A program made the translations under genes and the position numbers. A stretch of 64,000 nucleotides of DNA from Desulforhopalus singaporensis (lineage in GTDB: Bacteria > Desulfobacterota > Desulfobulbia > Desulfobulbales > Desulfocapsaceae). Location of the stretch: NCBI RefSeq assembly GCF_900104445.1, contig NZ_FNJI01000001.1:1-64000 (forward strand), in the 5' to 3' direction. Numbering within the stretch: the first letter of the stretch is position 1; each line of letters opens with the position of its first letter. Positions 44,935 to 54,220 of this stretch are shown here, piece by piece. The notes beneath the pieces were generated by a model, which was given only the letters and a program-made list of their open reading frames with translations, had not been told where the DNA came from and made no database searches.

Positions 44935-46740
44935 ATGTCTGATGATTTTCTGACCGTTATACAGGATTTTACCGACCTCGGTCTGGCCCCCCCCTTGCTC
45001 AAAGCCCTGGAGAAGGAAGGCTATGAAGAGCCGACTCCCATCCAGGCAAAGATAATTCCGCATGTCCTTTCCGGGCAAGACGTTGTCGGCCAGGCCCAGA
45101 CCGGAACTGGTAAGACGGCAGCTTTTGCCCTGCCTCTTCTGAATAATTTACGCCAAGGGAGTAAACGTGGCGCGCGTGTGATGGTGCTGGCCCCAACCCG
45201 GGAGCTGGCGCTCCAGATATCCGAGGCGGTAGAGCGTTATGGCGCGTATATCCCCAACCTCAATGTCCTTGCCCTCTATGGCGGCGAGGAATATGGCGGC
45301 CAGCTAAGTAAGCTTCGTCGCGGTGTCGATGTTGTGGTTGGGACCCCTGGCCGGGTGATGGATCATATCCGTCGCGGCAGCCTGGACCTCTCCGGCCTTG
45401 AGGCCCTTGTCCTTGACGAGGCGGATGAAATGCTGAGAATGGGTTTTATCGATGATGTGGAATGGATTGTTGCCCAGACGCCGCCTCATCGTCAGATCGC
45501 GCTTTTCTCGGCTACAATGCCGGTCTCGGTCAGAAGGATTGCCGCTACCTATCTCAATGACCCCGTTGAAATAACCATCGCCGATAAAACTGCCACTGCG
45601 GCGACAATCGAGCAGCGTTTTCTGATGGTCAATACCATGGGCGACAAGAAGGAAGCGTTAAAGAAAATTCTTGAAACCCAGGATTCAGACGGGGTGCTCA
45701 TTTTTGTCCGTACGAAGATGCAGACAGTTGAGCTGGCGGAGTATCTGGGTGAGTTCGGCTATAAGGCAACCGCGCTTAACGGCGATATCCCGCAAAACCA
45801 GCGGATGCGCAACGTGGAGATGCTCAAGGCCGGAAAAATTGATATCCTGGTAGCTACCGACGTGGCGGCCCGCGGCCTTGACGTGGAGCGGATTTCCCAT
45901 GTGATCAATTTTGACGTTCCTTTTGATACGGAATCCTATATCCACCGTATCGGCAGGACCGGTCGGGCAGGCAGGGTGGGAAAGGCGATCCTTTTCATCT
46001 CGCCGAGGCAGAAGTCGATGCTCAGGAGCATTGAGCGGGCCACCAGGCAGAAAATCGAGGCTATGAAACTTCCTTCTGTTGCAGAGATTAACCGCAGGCG
46101 GCTGGAGAGGTACAAGCAGCGGATTACCGAGACCCTTGCCTCGGATTGCACGGTTTTTAAAAATATCATCGGTGAATACTGCAAGGAAAACCAAACTCCG
46201 GCAGAACATGTAGCTGCGGCTCTTGCCAAGATGATGCAGGGAGCGACACCACTGTTTCTCGAGGATATCCCGGAGCGGCCGGTACCGAATCGCCCGGAAC
46301 GCGGACGCAGAAAACCGGAGCGGAAGGAACATGGTCCAGCAAGGCCTACACGTCGTGCAACTACGGTTTCTGAAGAGGGTATGTGCCGCTACCGGCTGGA
46401 GGTCGGTGAAATGGATGGTGTCAAGCCGGGCAATATCGTCGGCGCCATTGCCAATGAGGCGGATATCGACAGCAAATATATCGGCCGGGTCGCTATCTTT
46501 AATGACTTCAGCACCGTTGATCTTCCCACGGGGATGCCCCGCGCCATACAAAAAGTTCTTTACAATGCCCGTATAAACGGCAAGTCCATGAGGCTTCGTA
46601 TGGAGTCGGAGACGGGCGGGGTGGAGGACAGCCGGACCTTTCACGCGGCCCGGAAAGGCCAAAAAAAGTCCAGGGCGCAAAAGCCCGTCCACAGCACGAA
46701 ACGTAAAAATCGCAACAGGGCCGTCGGTGCGGGACGCTGA
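44935..46740 (+). CDS. deaD: DEAD-box ATP-dependent RNA helicase (DeaD/CsdA type)
   Basis: A 601-residue RNA helicase. Domain 1 has the Q motif (EEPTPIQAK), Walker A AQTGTGKT (K60), the DEAD box in VLDEADEM, and SAT. Domain 2 has the HRIGRTGRAGR motif. After a linker, residues about 480-560 form a DbpA-type RNA-binding domain (YRLEVGEMDGVKPGNIVGAI), followed by a basic tail. AGGA precedes ATG 44935. It unwinds structured RNA in ribosome assembly and mRNA turnover, especially in the cold. It is five bases from an ABC-F gene, making a translation-related operon. Confidence 0.93.
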   Translation: MSDDFLTVIQDFTDLGLAPPLLKALEKEGYEEPTPIQAKIIPHVLSGQDVVGQAQTGTGKTAAFALPLLNNLRQGSKRGARVMVLAPTRELALQISEAVERYGAYIPNLNVLALYGGEEYGGQLSKLRRGVDVVVGTPGRVMDHIRRGSLDLSGLEALVLDEADEMLRMGFIDDVEWIVAQTPPHRQIALFSATMPVSVRRIAATYLNDPVEITIADKTATAATIEQRFLMVNTMGDKKEALKKILETQDSDGVLIFVRTKMQTVELAEYLGEFGYKATALNGDIPQNQRMRNVEMLKAGKIDILVATDVAARGLDVERISHVINFDVPFDTESYIHRIGRTGRAGRVGKAILFISPRQKSMLRSIERATRQKIEAMKLPSVAEINRRRLERYKQRITETLASDCTVFKNIIGEYCKENQTPAEHVAAALAKMMQGATPLFLEDIPERPVPNRPERGRRKPERKEHGPARPTRRATTVSEEGMCRYRLEVGEMDGVKPGNIVGAIANEADIDSKYIGRVAIFNDFSTVDLPTGMPRAIQKVLYNARINGKSMRLRMESETGGVEDSRTFHAARKGQKKSRAQKPVHSTKRKNRNRAVGAGR

Positions 46741-46745
46741 TCATC

Positions 46746-48365
46746 ATGATTCATCTGACGAACATACACAAACAATATGGTTCACGGGTGCTGTTTTGCG
46801 GTGCTAACCTGCAGGTGCTTGCGGGATCCCGGACCGGCCTGGTTGGAGCCAACGGCGCCGGAAAAACTTCTGTTTTCCGCCTGATAACCAGGCAGGAAGA
46901 AGCCGACCGGGGGGAGATCTCATGCTCCAAAAAGACGGTGATCGGTTATTTCTCCCAGGATGTCGGCGAGATGAAAGGACGCACTGTCCTGGCGGAGGTA
47001 ATGTCGGCTGCCGGTGATATTGTGGAGATGGGCAGCCAGATGCGTCGGATGGAGGCGCGCATGGCGGAGCCCATGGAAGATGATGAGATGGCGGTCCTGC
47101 TGGAAGAGTACGGCAATGTCGTAGAGCTGTTTGAGCATCGCGGCGGATATGAACTGGATGCAAACGCCAAGGAGATTCTTTCGGGGCTGGGGTTTGGCAA
47201 CTCCGATTTCGACCTGCCGGTTGAGACTTTCAGCGGCGGCTGGAAGATGCGGATCGCGCTTGCCAAGATCCTGCTGATCAACCCGGATGTCCTCCTGCTT
47301 GACGAGCCGACCAACCATCTCGACATGGAGTCTATCATCTGGCTCGAGGAATGGCTGTCCTCGACCTTCAAGGGTGCCCTGCTGATGACCTGTCATGATC
47401 GTGACTTTATGAATAAGATCGTTTCGCGCATCATCGAGGTCAGCAATGGCTCCGCCACGACCTATGGCGGCAATTATGATTTTTACCTCCGGGAACGTGA
47501 GATCCGCCGGGATCAGCTTCTGGCCAGCTATCAGCGCCAACAGGAGATGCTCGCAAAGGAAGAGGAGTTTATCGCCAAGTTTGGTGCACGGGTGTCCCAT
47601 GCCGCCCAGGTGCAATCGCGTATCAAGAAGCTTGAAAAGATCGAACGGATCGTTCTGCCGCCCGAACAGAAAAGCATCAAACTCAAACTGCCGGAAATCC
47701 CGCGCAGCGGCGATGACGTATTGCATCTGCATGACCTGGGTAAGGAATGGAGAAGTGCTGCCGATGGGGTCAAGCCGGTTTTCAGCGGGCTGTCCGGCAC
47801 CATAAGACGGCTTGAAAAAATTGCCCTGGTGGGTGTTAACGGCGCGGGAAAATCTACCCTGCTCAAGGTGCTGACCGGAAATAGTGAGCCCACCTCCGGC
47901 CAGGTTTTAAACGGAGCCGGGGTGTCTACCGGCTATTTCAGCCAGCATGCCATGGACATCCTTGATCCTGACATGACCGTTTTTGAGGCGGTCCAGGAGA
48001 GTGCGCCGCTGGAAAATATCGGGACCATACGAAATATATGTGCTGCGTTTCTCTTTCAGGGAGATGATATCGAAAAACGGATCGCCCACCTTTCCGGAGG
48101 AGAGAAAAGCAGGGTTGTGCTGGCGAAGATCCTGTCTCAGCCGCACAATTTTCTGGTGCTGGATGAGCCGACCAATCATCTCGACATACTCTCACGGGAA
48201 GTACTGCTTGAAGGGCTGCAGCAATATCAGGGAACCATTATCCTGGTAAGTCACGACCGCCATTTTCTGCGGTCCCTGGTTGATCGGGTATTCGAGATCG
48301 ACCATGGGCAAATGCGCATATACGAGGGTGACTACGACTATTACCTGCGTACGGCCACCCGCTAG
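46746..48365 (+). CDS. ABC-F family ATPase 1
   Basis: A 539-residue soluble ATPase with two nucleotide-binding domains and no membrane part. Both Walker A motifs are intact (GANGAGKTS near 34 and GVNGAGKST near 360), with signatures FSGGWKMR and LSGGEKSR and twin DEPTNHLD blocks. The interdomain linker is the ABC-F arm. Proteins of this group act on ribosomes as translation factors or give antibiotic protection. It is co-transcribed with the DEAD-box helicase just upstream and another ABC-F gene 41 bases downstream. The exact subfamily (Uup or YheS-like) is not certain. Confidence 0.92.
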   Translation: MIHLTNIHKQYGSRVLFCGANLQVLAGSRTGLVGANGAGKTSVFRLITRQEEADRGEISCSKKTVIGYFSQDVGEMKGRTVLAEVMSAAGDIVEMGSQMRRMEARMAEPMEDDEMAVLLEEYGNVVELFEHRGGYELDANAKEILSGLGFGNSDFDLPVETFSGGWKMRIALAKILLINPDVLLLDEPTNHLDMESIIWLEEWLSSTFKGALLMTCHDRDFMNKIVSRIIEVSNGSATTYGGNYDFYLREREIRRDQLLASYQRQQEMLAKEEEFIAKFGARVSHAAQVQSRIKKLEKIERIVLPPEQKSIKLKLPEIPRSGDDVLHLHDLGKEWRSAADGVKPVFSGLSGTIRRLEKIALVGVNGAGKSTLLKVLTGNSEPTSGQVLNGAGVSTGYFSQHAMDILDPDMTVFEAVQESAPLENIGTIRNICAAFLFQGDDIEKRIAHLSGGEKSRVVLAKILSQPHNFLVLDEPTNHLDILSREVLLEGLQQYQGTIILVSHDRHFLRSLVDRVFEIDHGQMRIYEGDYDYYLRTATR

Positions 48366-48406
48366 ATTCCCCGCCGGTTCACCACCATGTTTTAAAGGAA
48401 AAACAA

Positions 48407-50026
48407 ATGATTCAAGCCTCTGATATCGCGCTTGCATACGGCAAGCGTGTTATTTTTAAAGATGTCAACATTAAGTTCACCGCCGGAAACTGCTACGGCC
48501 TGATCGGCGCCAACGGCGCCGGCAAGTCGACTTTTCTGAAAATTCTCGCGGGCCAGCTCGAACCCGACAAGGGAGAAGTGTTCGTCGGCGCAAAGGAAAG
48601 GATTGCCGTTCTCAGCCAGGACCAGTTCGCTTTCGATGAGTTGACGGTGGCACAGACGGTCCTCATGGGCCATGAGCGGCTGCATGAAGTTATCGCTGAA
48701 CGGGAAGCGTTGTACGCGAAAGGCGAGTTTACCGAAGAAGACGGTATCCGCAGCGGGGAACTCGAGGCAGAGTTTGCCGAAATGAACGGTTATGAAGTGG
48801 AGTCCGAGGCTGCGGTTCTTCTTACCGGTCTTGGCATCGGTGAAGAACTGAGGGAACGAAAGATGCGTGAGCTTGAGGGCGGGCAGAAAGTACGGGTGCT
48901 CCTGGCCCAGGCGCTTTTCGGCAGCCCGGATATCCTGCTCCTGGACGAACCGACCAACAACCTCGACGTCAAATCGATAAAGTGGCTCGAAGGATTCCTG
49001 GAAAGATTCAAGAACACCGTCATCATCGTCTCGCACGATCGTCATTTTCTCAACCAGGTCTGTACCCATATGGCCGATATAGATTACAGTCGCATCCAGG
49101 TCTATGTAGGCAACTATGACTTCTGGTACCAGGCTAGCCAGCTGGCGCTGAAGCAGCGCCAGGAGGCTAGCAGGAAGGCTGAGTCAAAGGCATCCGAACT
49201 CAAGGAGTTCATCGCCAGGTTCTCCTCCAATGCGTCAAAAGCGCGCCAGGCCACAGCCCGAAAGAAACTGCTTGAAAAACTTGAAATTGAGGAATTGCCC
49301 GCGTCGTCACGTAAGTATCCGTTTATACATTTCAAGCCCGGCAGGAGCTGCGGCGACGTGATTCTTGAGATGGACGGCATCTCCAAGAGTGTGGACGGAG
49401 TAAAGTTGCTCGATAACTTCTCCCTAACCGTCGGTAAGGGCGAAAAAATAGCCTTTGTTGGTCTGAACAGTCCGGCCATAACAGCACTGTTCCAGATTCT
49501 TGTTGGCAAGATGCAACCCGACAGTGGGACTTTTCGCTGGGGACAGACCATGAGCACCACATATTTCCCGAAAGAGAACAGTGCATTCTTCACTGAAGAC
49601 AAAACGCTGATTGACTGGCTGGGCGAATACACCCCGGTGACCGAGGGGGAGAGTTATGCTAGGGGATTTCTGGGGAAAATGCTCTTTTCCGGGGATGAGG
49701 CCCTGAAGAAAACCTCTGTCCTGTCCGGAGGCGAGCGGGTTCGCTGCATGCTCGCGAAGATGATGCTCAGCGACGCCAACGCGCTTATTCTCGATGAGCC
49801 CACCAACCATCTTGATCTGGAGTCGATAACGGCATTAAATAAAGGCATGCAGGCGTTTTCGGAAATCGTGCTGTTTTCCTCCCACGATCATACCCTTATC
49901 CAGACCGTGGCCAACAGAATCATCGAGATTCTCCCCGGCGGTGTTATCGATAAGATGGTGCCCTATGATGACTATCTGTCCGATAACCAGGTGATAACTA
50001 TGCAGGAGCAATACGCCAGACACTAA
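48407..50026 (+). CDS. ABC-F family ATPase 2, YbiT-like, degenerate second P-loop
   Basis: A 539-residue protein that follows E. coli YbiT along its length (CYGLIGANGAGKSTFLKIL, SQDQFAFDELTVAQTVLMGH, VCTHMADIDY). NBD1 is intact, with signature LEGGQKVR and DEPTNNLD. In NBD2 the P-loop that should read GxxGxGKST is VGLNSPAITA (352-359), with neither the glycines nor the lysine. Its signature LSGGERVR and DEPTNHLD remain. NBD2 therefore probably cannot bind ATP in the normal way, although the signature can still complete the other ATP site. It is the last gene of the helicase and ABC-F operon. Confidence 0.9.
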   Translation: MIQASDIALAYGKRVIFKDVNIKFTAGNCYGLIGANGAGKSTFLKILAGQLEPDKGEVFVGAKERIAVLSQDQFAFDELTVAQTVLMGHERLHEVIAEREALYAKGEFTEEDGIRSGELEAEFAEMNGYEVESEAAVLLTGLGIGEELRERKMRELEGGQKVRVLLAQALFGSPDILLLDEPTNNLDVKSIKWLEGFLERFKNTVIIVSHDRHFLNQVCTHMADIDYSRIQVYVGNYDFWYQASQLALKQRQEASRKAESKASELKEFIARFSSNASKARQATARKKLLEKLEIEELPASSRKYPFIHFKPGRSCGDVILEMDGISKSVDGVKLLDNFSLTVGKGEKIAFVGLNSPAITALFQILVGKMQPDSGTFRWGQTMSTTYFPKENSAFFTEDKTLIDWLGEYTPVTEGESYARGFLGKMLFSGDEALKKTSVLSGGERVRCMLAKMMLSDANALILDEPTNHLDLESITALNKGMQAFSEIVLFSSHDHTLIQTVANRIIEILPGGVIDKMVPYDDYLSDNQVITMQEQYARH

Positions 50027-50035
50027 AGCTGTATC

Positions 50036-50061
50036 GGGAACATATGTTTCCCCCCTTTTTT
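50036..50061 (+). terminator. Rho-independent terminator
   Basis: GGGAACATATGTTTCCC (one bulge) followed by CCCTTTTTT, ten bases after the second ABC-F stop codon. Confidence 0.7.
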
Positions 50062-50494
50062 GCAAATCATGCGCCTTGTTGCTCTAGAGAATTGACGGGT
50101 GTCGTCAGGTTTTAGCAGCAGTATCTAAAATCGGCGGGGAACTGCCCAACAAGGTGTATTGTTCATGAAAAAGTGTGAACAGGGGGGGGCCGTAACAGCG
50201 CGACGCGCATAACATCCGGTTGCCAACTCAGTATTCGGTTTCGGAGTTATGAATATATTTCAAGCTACAACAGTTCAGATCATATCTGAACGCCTACACC
50301 AAGACGCATAAAGTGGTGGTCAAAAAAACGGGACCACTTCTACCCATCATATTGTTGGCAAAAAAACTGGGAGTTGAATAGAATCGTAAACGGAATGGTT
50401 TGATAAGGGATATATAAGGGTGAGGTCCCAGTGCAAACAGGCTATTTATTGTCATTTTCAATCACTGTCAATCATAGCAAAAAGAGAATCAAAT
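50062..50494. other. Intergenic stretch, nothing recognised
   Basis: DNA between the ABC-F terminator and the flavoprotein gene. No open frame with a plausible start, no repeat and no known RNA was recognised. The frame of the next gene stays open back to 50420 but only ATG 50495 fits family starts. Confidence 0.4.
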
Positions 50495-51619
50495 ATGAGC
50501 AGCTTATTCTGTCCTGTTAAAATTCGTTCGATGACGGTAAAAAATCGTTTCATGAGTTCAGCGACTTATGAAGCCATGGCTGAACCAGATGGAACTGTGA
50601 CCGACGCAATTTTAAGCCGATACCGGCAACTGGCAAAGGGAGATGTCGGTCTCATTGTACCGGGTCATATGTGCGTGCATCCTAGCGGGAAAGCGGGTCT
50701 GAAGCAGACCGGTATCTTCAGCGACAAACATATAAAGGGATTGAAAGGGTTGGTCGATGTGATTCATCGGAACAATTCGAAAGTGGTTTTTCAACTGGCT
50801 CATGCAGGGCGGCAAACCCGGGTGCAGATAACCGGACGAGAAACGATTTCACCTTCCAATATTGGCCCGGATCCCATATTTAAGACTGAACCCCGGGAAA
50901 TGACGGCTGCCGAGATTGAAGAACTCGTCACGGAATTTGGAAATGGTGCTCGCAGAGCAGCAGAGGCTGGTGCGGACGGAGTTCAAGTTCATGCGGCACA
51001 TGGGTATATGGTGAATCAATTTCTTTCACCATTTTTTAACCGCAGGAGCGATAAGTGGGGCGGTAGTGACGAAAATCGTTTTCGCTTTATAAAAGAGGCA
51101 ATTCTTGCAATAAAAGCCAATGTACCCTCTGATATGGTGGTCATGGTAAAACTCAGCTCGAACGACTATACACCAGGGACCGGCATAGATCCGACACTGG
51201 CGGCCCGTTATTCTCGATGGTTGGTGGATCTGGGGGTTGACGGAATCGAAATCAGCAGCGGTACTCTTTCGTTCTCACCGTCAGCCACAACCCGCAGCAA
51301 GGATAAGCGGGGGCGTTTTACCTACCATGACGCCTACCATCTTGAAGCCGCAGAAATCGTCAAACCTGTGATGGGGCAGGTTCCTCTCATGCTGGTAGGG
51401 GGCGTCCGGAAATTGAGTCTGATGGAAGAGATCGTTGAAAGCGGCAAGGCTGACATGGTTTCTCTGTCCCGGCCCTTTATTCGAGAACCTGACTTCGTGA
51501 AACGTTTAGCCTCCGGCAAGATAAACAAGGCCAGTTGTATCTCATGCAACAACTGTTTGTCTGCTGTTCGCACAAATCTGCCCGTCAGATGCTATATCAA
51601 GGGACTTCCTGAAAAATAA
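50495..51619 (+). CDS. Old-yellow-enzyme-family NADH:flavin oxidoreductase
   Basis: A 374-residue FMN enzyme with the TIM-barrel pattern of the family (FCPVKIRSMTVKNRFMSSATYE, VFQLAHAGRQT, GADGVQVHAAHGYMVNQFLSPFFNRR). It ends with a four-cysteine motif C348, C351, C354 and C366 (CISCNNC, then C), the [4Fe-4S] site of 2,4-dienoyl-CoA reductase-like members, but the NAD-binding C-terminal domains of those about 650-residue enzymes are missing. Such short forms need a separate electron donor. It would reduce activated C=C bonds, for example in cyclohexenone-like or dienoyl compounds. A weak AAGAGA site precedes ATG 50495. Confidence 0.88.
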   Translation: MSSLFCPVKIRSMTVKNRFMSSATYEAMAEPDGTVTDAILSRYRQLAKGDVGLIVPGHMCVHPSGKAGLKQTGIFSDKHIKGLKGLVDVIHRNNSKVVFQLAHAGRQTRVQITGRETISPSNIGPDPIFKTEPREMTAAEIEELVTEFGNGARRAAEAGADGVQVHAAHGYMVNQFLSPFFNRRSDKWGGSDENRFRFIKEAILAIKANVPSDMVVMVKLSSNDYTPGTGIDPTLAARYSRWLVDLGVDGIEISSGTLSFSPSATTRSKDKRGRFTYHDAYHLEAAEIVKPVMGQVPLMLVGGVRKLSLMEEIVESGKADMVSLSRPFIREPDFVKRLASGKINKASCISCNNCLSAVRTNLPVRCYIKGLPEK

Positions 51620-51706
51620 CTCGCTGGGAAGGGTGATAATACCAAAAAGGTGAGGGGAGCCGGTTTTAACAGGGAGGGAAGTATTACATCTTATCAAGCC
51701 TTCTGC

Positions 51707-51734
51707 GGGACTCTCGCAATATTACGAGGGTCCC
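51707..51734. terminator. Hairpin between convergent genes
   Basis: GGGACTCTCG/CGAGGGTCCC (51707-51716 with 51725-51734, one G-T pair). It has no adjoining T-run on either strand, so termination is likely but not certain. Confidence 0.45.
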
Positions 51735-51755
51735 GGGCAAAAACGGCTGTTGTCC

Positions 51756-53312
51756 TTAGTTGTGATCGGTTGTCAACTGGGCATGTTGATATTCCGGCTC
51801 AACATAACCTTGATCTTTTTTAAAGAAAGGTTCCAGGTTTTCCTGCCTTGAACGTTTGGTGACCAATGACACGGCGACAAAAACGGTTCCTGAAGTCAAC
51901 ATGGAGGCAATGACTCCGTGACCCATGAAGACAGGATGGATACTTTCCAGATAGGGGGGAGACATCGGTGCTGTTTTGATGAGGTCGAAAACCACCAGCC
52001 CGGTCTGCATGAAGAAACCCGTCCACAGTGAGGCAAGGGCTCCGGGACCGGTAGCCCTGCTCCAGTAAAGGCCACCCATGAGTACGAAAAAATAGGATGC
52101 TGATGCAATGAACGTTGCTATATGGATGGCATCTATGATGTTGGTGATAAAAAATGATCCCAAAGTCGCAAGAAACACAATCAGCAATACGCTGAACCTG
52201 CTTACTATGCTCATCTGCCGCTTATCAGCGTCCCGGTGCAGGTATCTCTGATAAATGTCCCGGGCTATACATGAGGCGCCGGATGCGGCAAAAGTATCGG
52301 CACAGGACATCGCCGCAGCCGCAAGGGCCACAGCACAGAGTGCCAGGCTGAAATCCGAGAACCTGCTGTCCATGATAAAGGCTAAAAGTGCTGGTTCTGC
52401 CTTGGCCATGCCCATGGGAAATCCGGCACTACCAATTTCAGGATAGATGGTATTGAGTCCCACCGCAATGAGCGCACAGCCGCCAAAGACAATTGCCACC
52501 AAGAGAGAACCAAGCAGCATTCCATTGCGTGCGGCCTTCTCGTCTTTTGCCGCCCAGACCCTTTGCCAGGGGTCCTGTTCGGTAATCCAGCCGGGAACAA
52601 TGGCAAAAACAAATATGAGGACCATGGGAAGGCCGATGGAAGCGGGGTTCCACCATCCTTGTGGTGCAGAAGTCAACAGTTGTCCCAGGGAAATATCAGC
52701 GGCACCGGTCGCACTGCTCATAACAATACAGGACATGACCATTATGAAAACCGACAGGAAGAGGAACTGGACAATATCAGAAGTGATAACTGCTGAAAGG
52801 CCACCTAGCGTTACATAGACTGCAACAGCCAGACCGACTATCAGTGCAGCATAGGTGGGGTCGATGCCGTAGAACACCTGGAGAACCATGGCAAAACCCT
52901 TGATATCGGCGACGGCGAACAATATCATGACCACGGTGATTATGATTGCTACCGGTAGTCGCAGATAATTGCCATACCTGAGTTCCAGCAGTTCCGGCTG
53001 GGTAATTGACGGGAGCGATTTGATTTTTTTGACAAAAAAGGCAATGATGACGAGGGCTAGAATATTTGGTGCCACAAACCCCCAGACAGATCCCATGCCA
53101 AGCAGCATATAGAAACCGATAACCGCTAGCAGTGCCCCGGCGGTAAGCCAGGAAGCGGCAGCAGAAAAACCGATGGAGAGTGCACCCACGGATTTTCCGG
53201 CCAGCCAGAAGTCAACCTGGGAGTGGTGCTTTTTATTGAAATAGAAACCTGTTAAGACCAGAAAGAAAATGTAAATCGATAAGACGAGGAGAAAAAGATG
53301 ATAGGCCGTCAT
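51756..53312 (-). CDS. Sodium:solute symporter (SSS family)
   Basis: A 518-residue inner-membrane protein with about 13 hydrophobic segments. The family patterns are present: FWLAGKSVGALSIGFSAAASWLTAGALL, PELLELRYGNYLRLP, and GWITEQDPWQRVWAAKDEKAARNG. GGGAGG lies nine bases upstream of ATG 53312; the 11 codons before it are not needed. The transported solute cannot be read; family members carry proline, pantothenate, acetate, sugars and others. It is unusual in being preceded by a cobalamin riboswitch with a terminator, so expression should fall when cobalamin is plentiful. It is monocistronic. Confidence 0.92.
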   Translation of the reverse strand: MTAYHLFLLVLSIYIFFLVLTGFYFNKKHHSQVDFWLAGKSVGALSIGFSAAASWLTAGALLAVIGFYMLLGMGSVWGFVAPNILALVIIAFFVKKIKSLPSITQPELLELRYGNYLRLPVAIIITVVMILFAVADIKGFAMVLQVFYGIDPTYAALIVGLAVAVYVTLGGLSAVITSDIVQFLFLSVFIMVMSCIVMSSATGAADISLGQLLTSAPQGWWNPASIGLPMVLIFVFAIVPGWITEQDPWQRVWAAKDEKAARNGMLLGSLLVAIVFGGCALIAVGLNTIYPEIGSAGFPMGMAKAEPALLAFIMDSRFSDFSLALCAVALAAAAMSCADTFAASGASCIARDIYQRYLHRDADKRQMSIVSRFSVLLIVFLATLGSFFITNIIDAIHIATFIASASYFFVLMGGLYWSRATGPGALASLWTGFFMQTGLVVFDLIKTAPMSPPYLESIHPVFMGHGVIASMLTSGTVFVAVSLVTKRSRQENLEPFFKKDQGYVEPEYQHAQLTTDHN

Positions 53313-53353
53313 TGAAAGGAACCTCCCGGTCGGCGAATACACCACGAGCCGAC

Positions 53354-53389
53354 AAAAAAATCAGCTCGGGGATTTTCCATCTCTCCGAG
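53354..53389 (-). terminator. Riboswitch expression-platform terminator
   Basis: On the minus strand, CTCGGAGA and TCCCCGAG form an 8-bp stem with one mismatch (53382-53389 with 53365-53372), followed after four bases by seven T residues. It lies between the cobalamin aptamer and the symporter start, as expected for transcriptional control. Confidence 0.75.
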
Positions 53390-53395
53390 AAGTAA

Positions 53396-53580
53396 CGTAT
53401 CTGTCCCCAAGATATTCTGGCTCGTGGATTATCCTACTTACCGCGTCTTCCCATACTGTTTCGAAGTAACACGTCTACAGTACAGTGACTTTATGCGGTT
53501 TTCGTCCCCACTTACAGCGGCGGGTCCGCCCCGGATTTTAACCGGGTTCCCTTGAAAGAAAGACTTTTATACACCTGTTT
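53396..53580 (-). promoter_or_regulatory. Cobalamin riboswitch
   Basis: The minus strand carries the conserved aptamer blocks in order: GGGAACCCGGTTAAAATCCG, then GCGGACCCGCCGCTGTAAG, GGGGACGAAAACCGC, AAGTCACTG, ATGGGAAGACGCGG, TAGGATAATCC, and the B12-box-like GAGCCAGAATATCTTGGG. Order, spacing and sequence match adenosyl- or hydroxocobalamin riboswitches. It should bind cobalamin and control the symporter downstream by way of the terminator at 53354-53389. Confidence 0.93.
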
Positions 53581-54220
53581 CTTGACTATGGCTGATAGTC
53601 AAAATCACGACTTTATACCACAGCGATTATGAGTTTTCAATCCCAATAAAGCTGACATGTACGCCTTGCTTTTCCTGAAAAATAGATTTGTAATCAGTAT
53701 GTTTGGAAGGCTTTGTGCTCTTTTGCTTGACGACATTTTTATTTTTAAACAGCATCCCATCAGCTCTTGTCATACGTTTACCTGGAAGTGGGATCATCTG
53801 GATTTATTGATAAAAAATTCTATCGTTACAGCAGGTTCCTGCGAAACTGGCGCCGGGTCTTTATGATATTTCTGGTAACATGAAATATTTATTTGTAATA
53901 TTTTGATTGACTTAGGGGCGCTTTTGAGTTGGTAGCACGATTATAAAATATGTGTTATTTGTGTTGAAAAGGTCCAATGCAATGTCAGAAGATAGGTTTT
54001 TAATGTCTCGGGTTACCGGAAGAATAAAGCTGTGGAATAAATGGAAGTCCTGCTATTTATCGCTGCAACATTGCCGAGGACCATACAGGGATGGCTATCT
54101 GTACAATCAACCGGAATACTATCAAGGCTGTGATTTTGTTAACCCCGGTATCTGGGGACTTTTATTCAGGGTTTTGCGTGGCCGTGAATTCATGCGATTT
54201 TTTTTGCGGAGGATCGAAAG
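53581..54220. other. Intergenic stretch, nothing recognised
   Basis: It presumably contains the promoter of the riboswitch transcript on the minus strand. Two plus-strand frames of 69 and 91 codons (53657-53866 and 53952-54227) have no recognisable motif, and the second overlaps the fmdE-like start, so neither is called. Confidence 0.4.

Noticed and set aside
51683-51694. ATTACATCTTAT, 10 of 12 to the shared palindrome
   Set aside because: It lies between convergent genes and its mismatches are both in one half; two or three such hits are expected by chance in the window.
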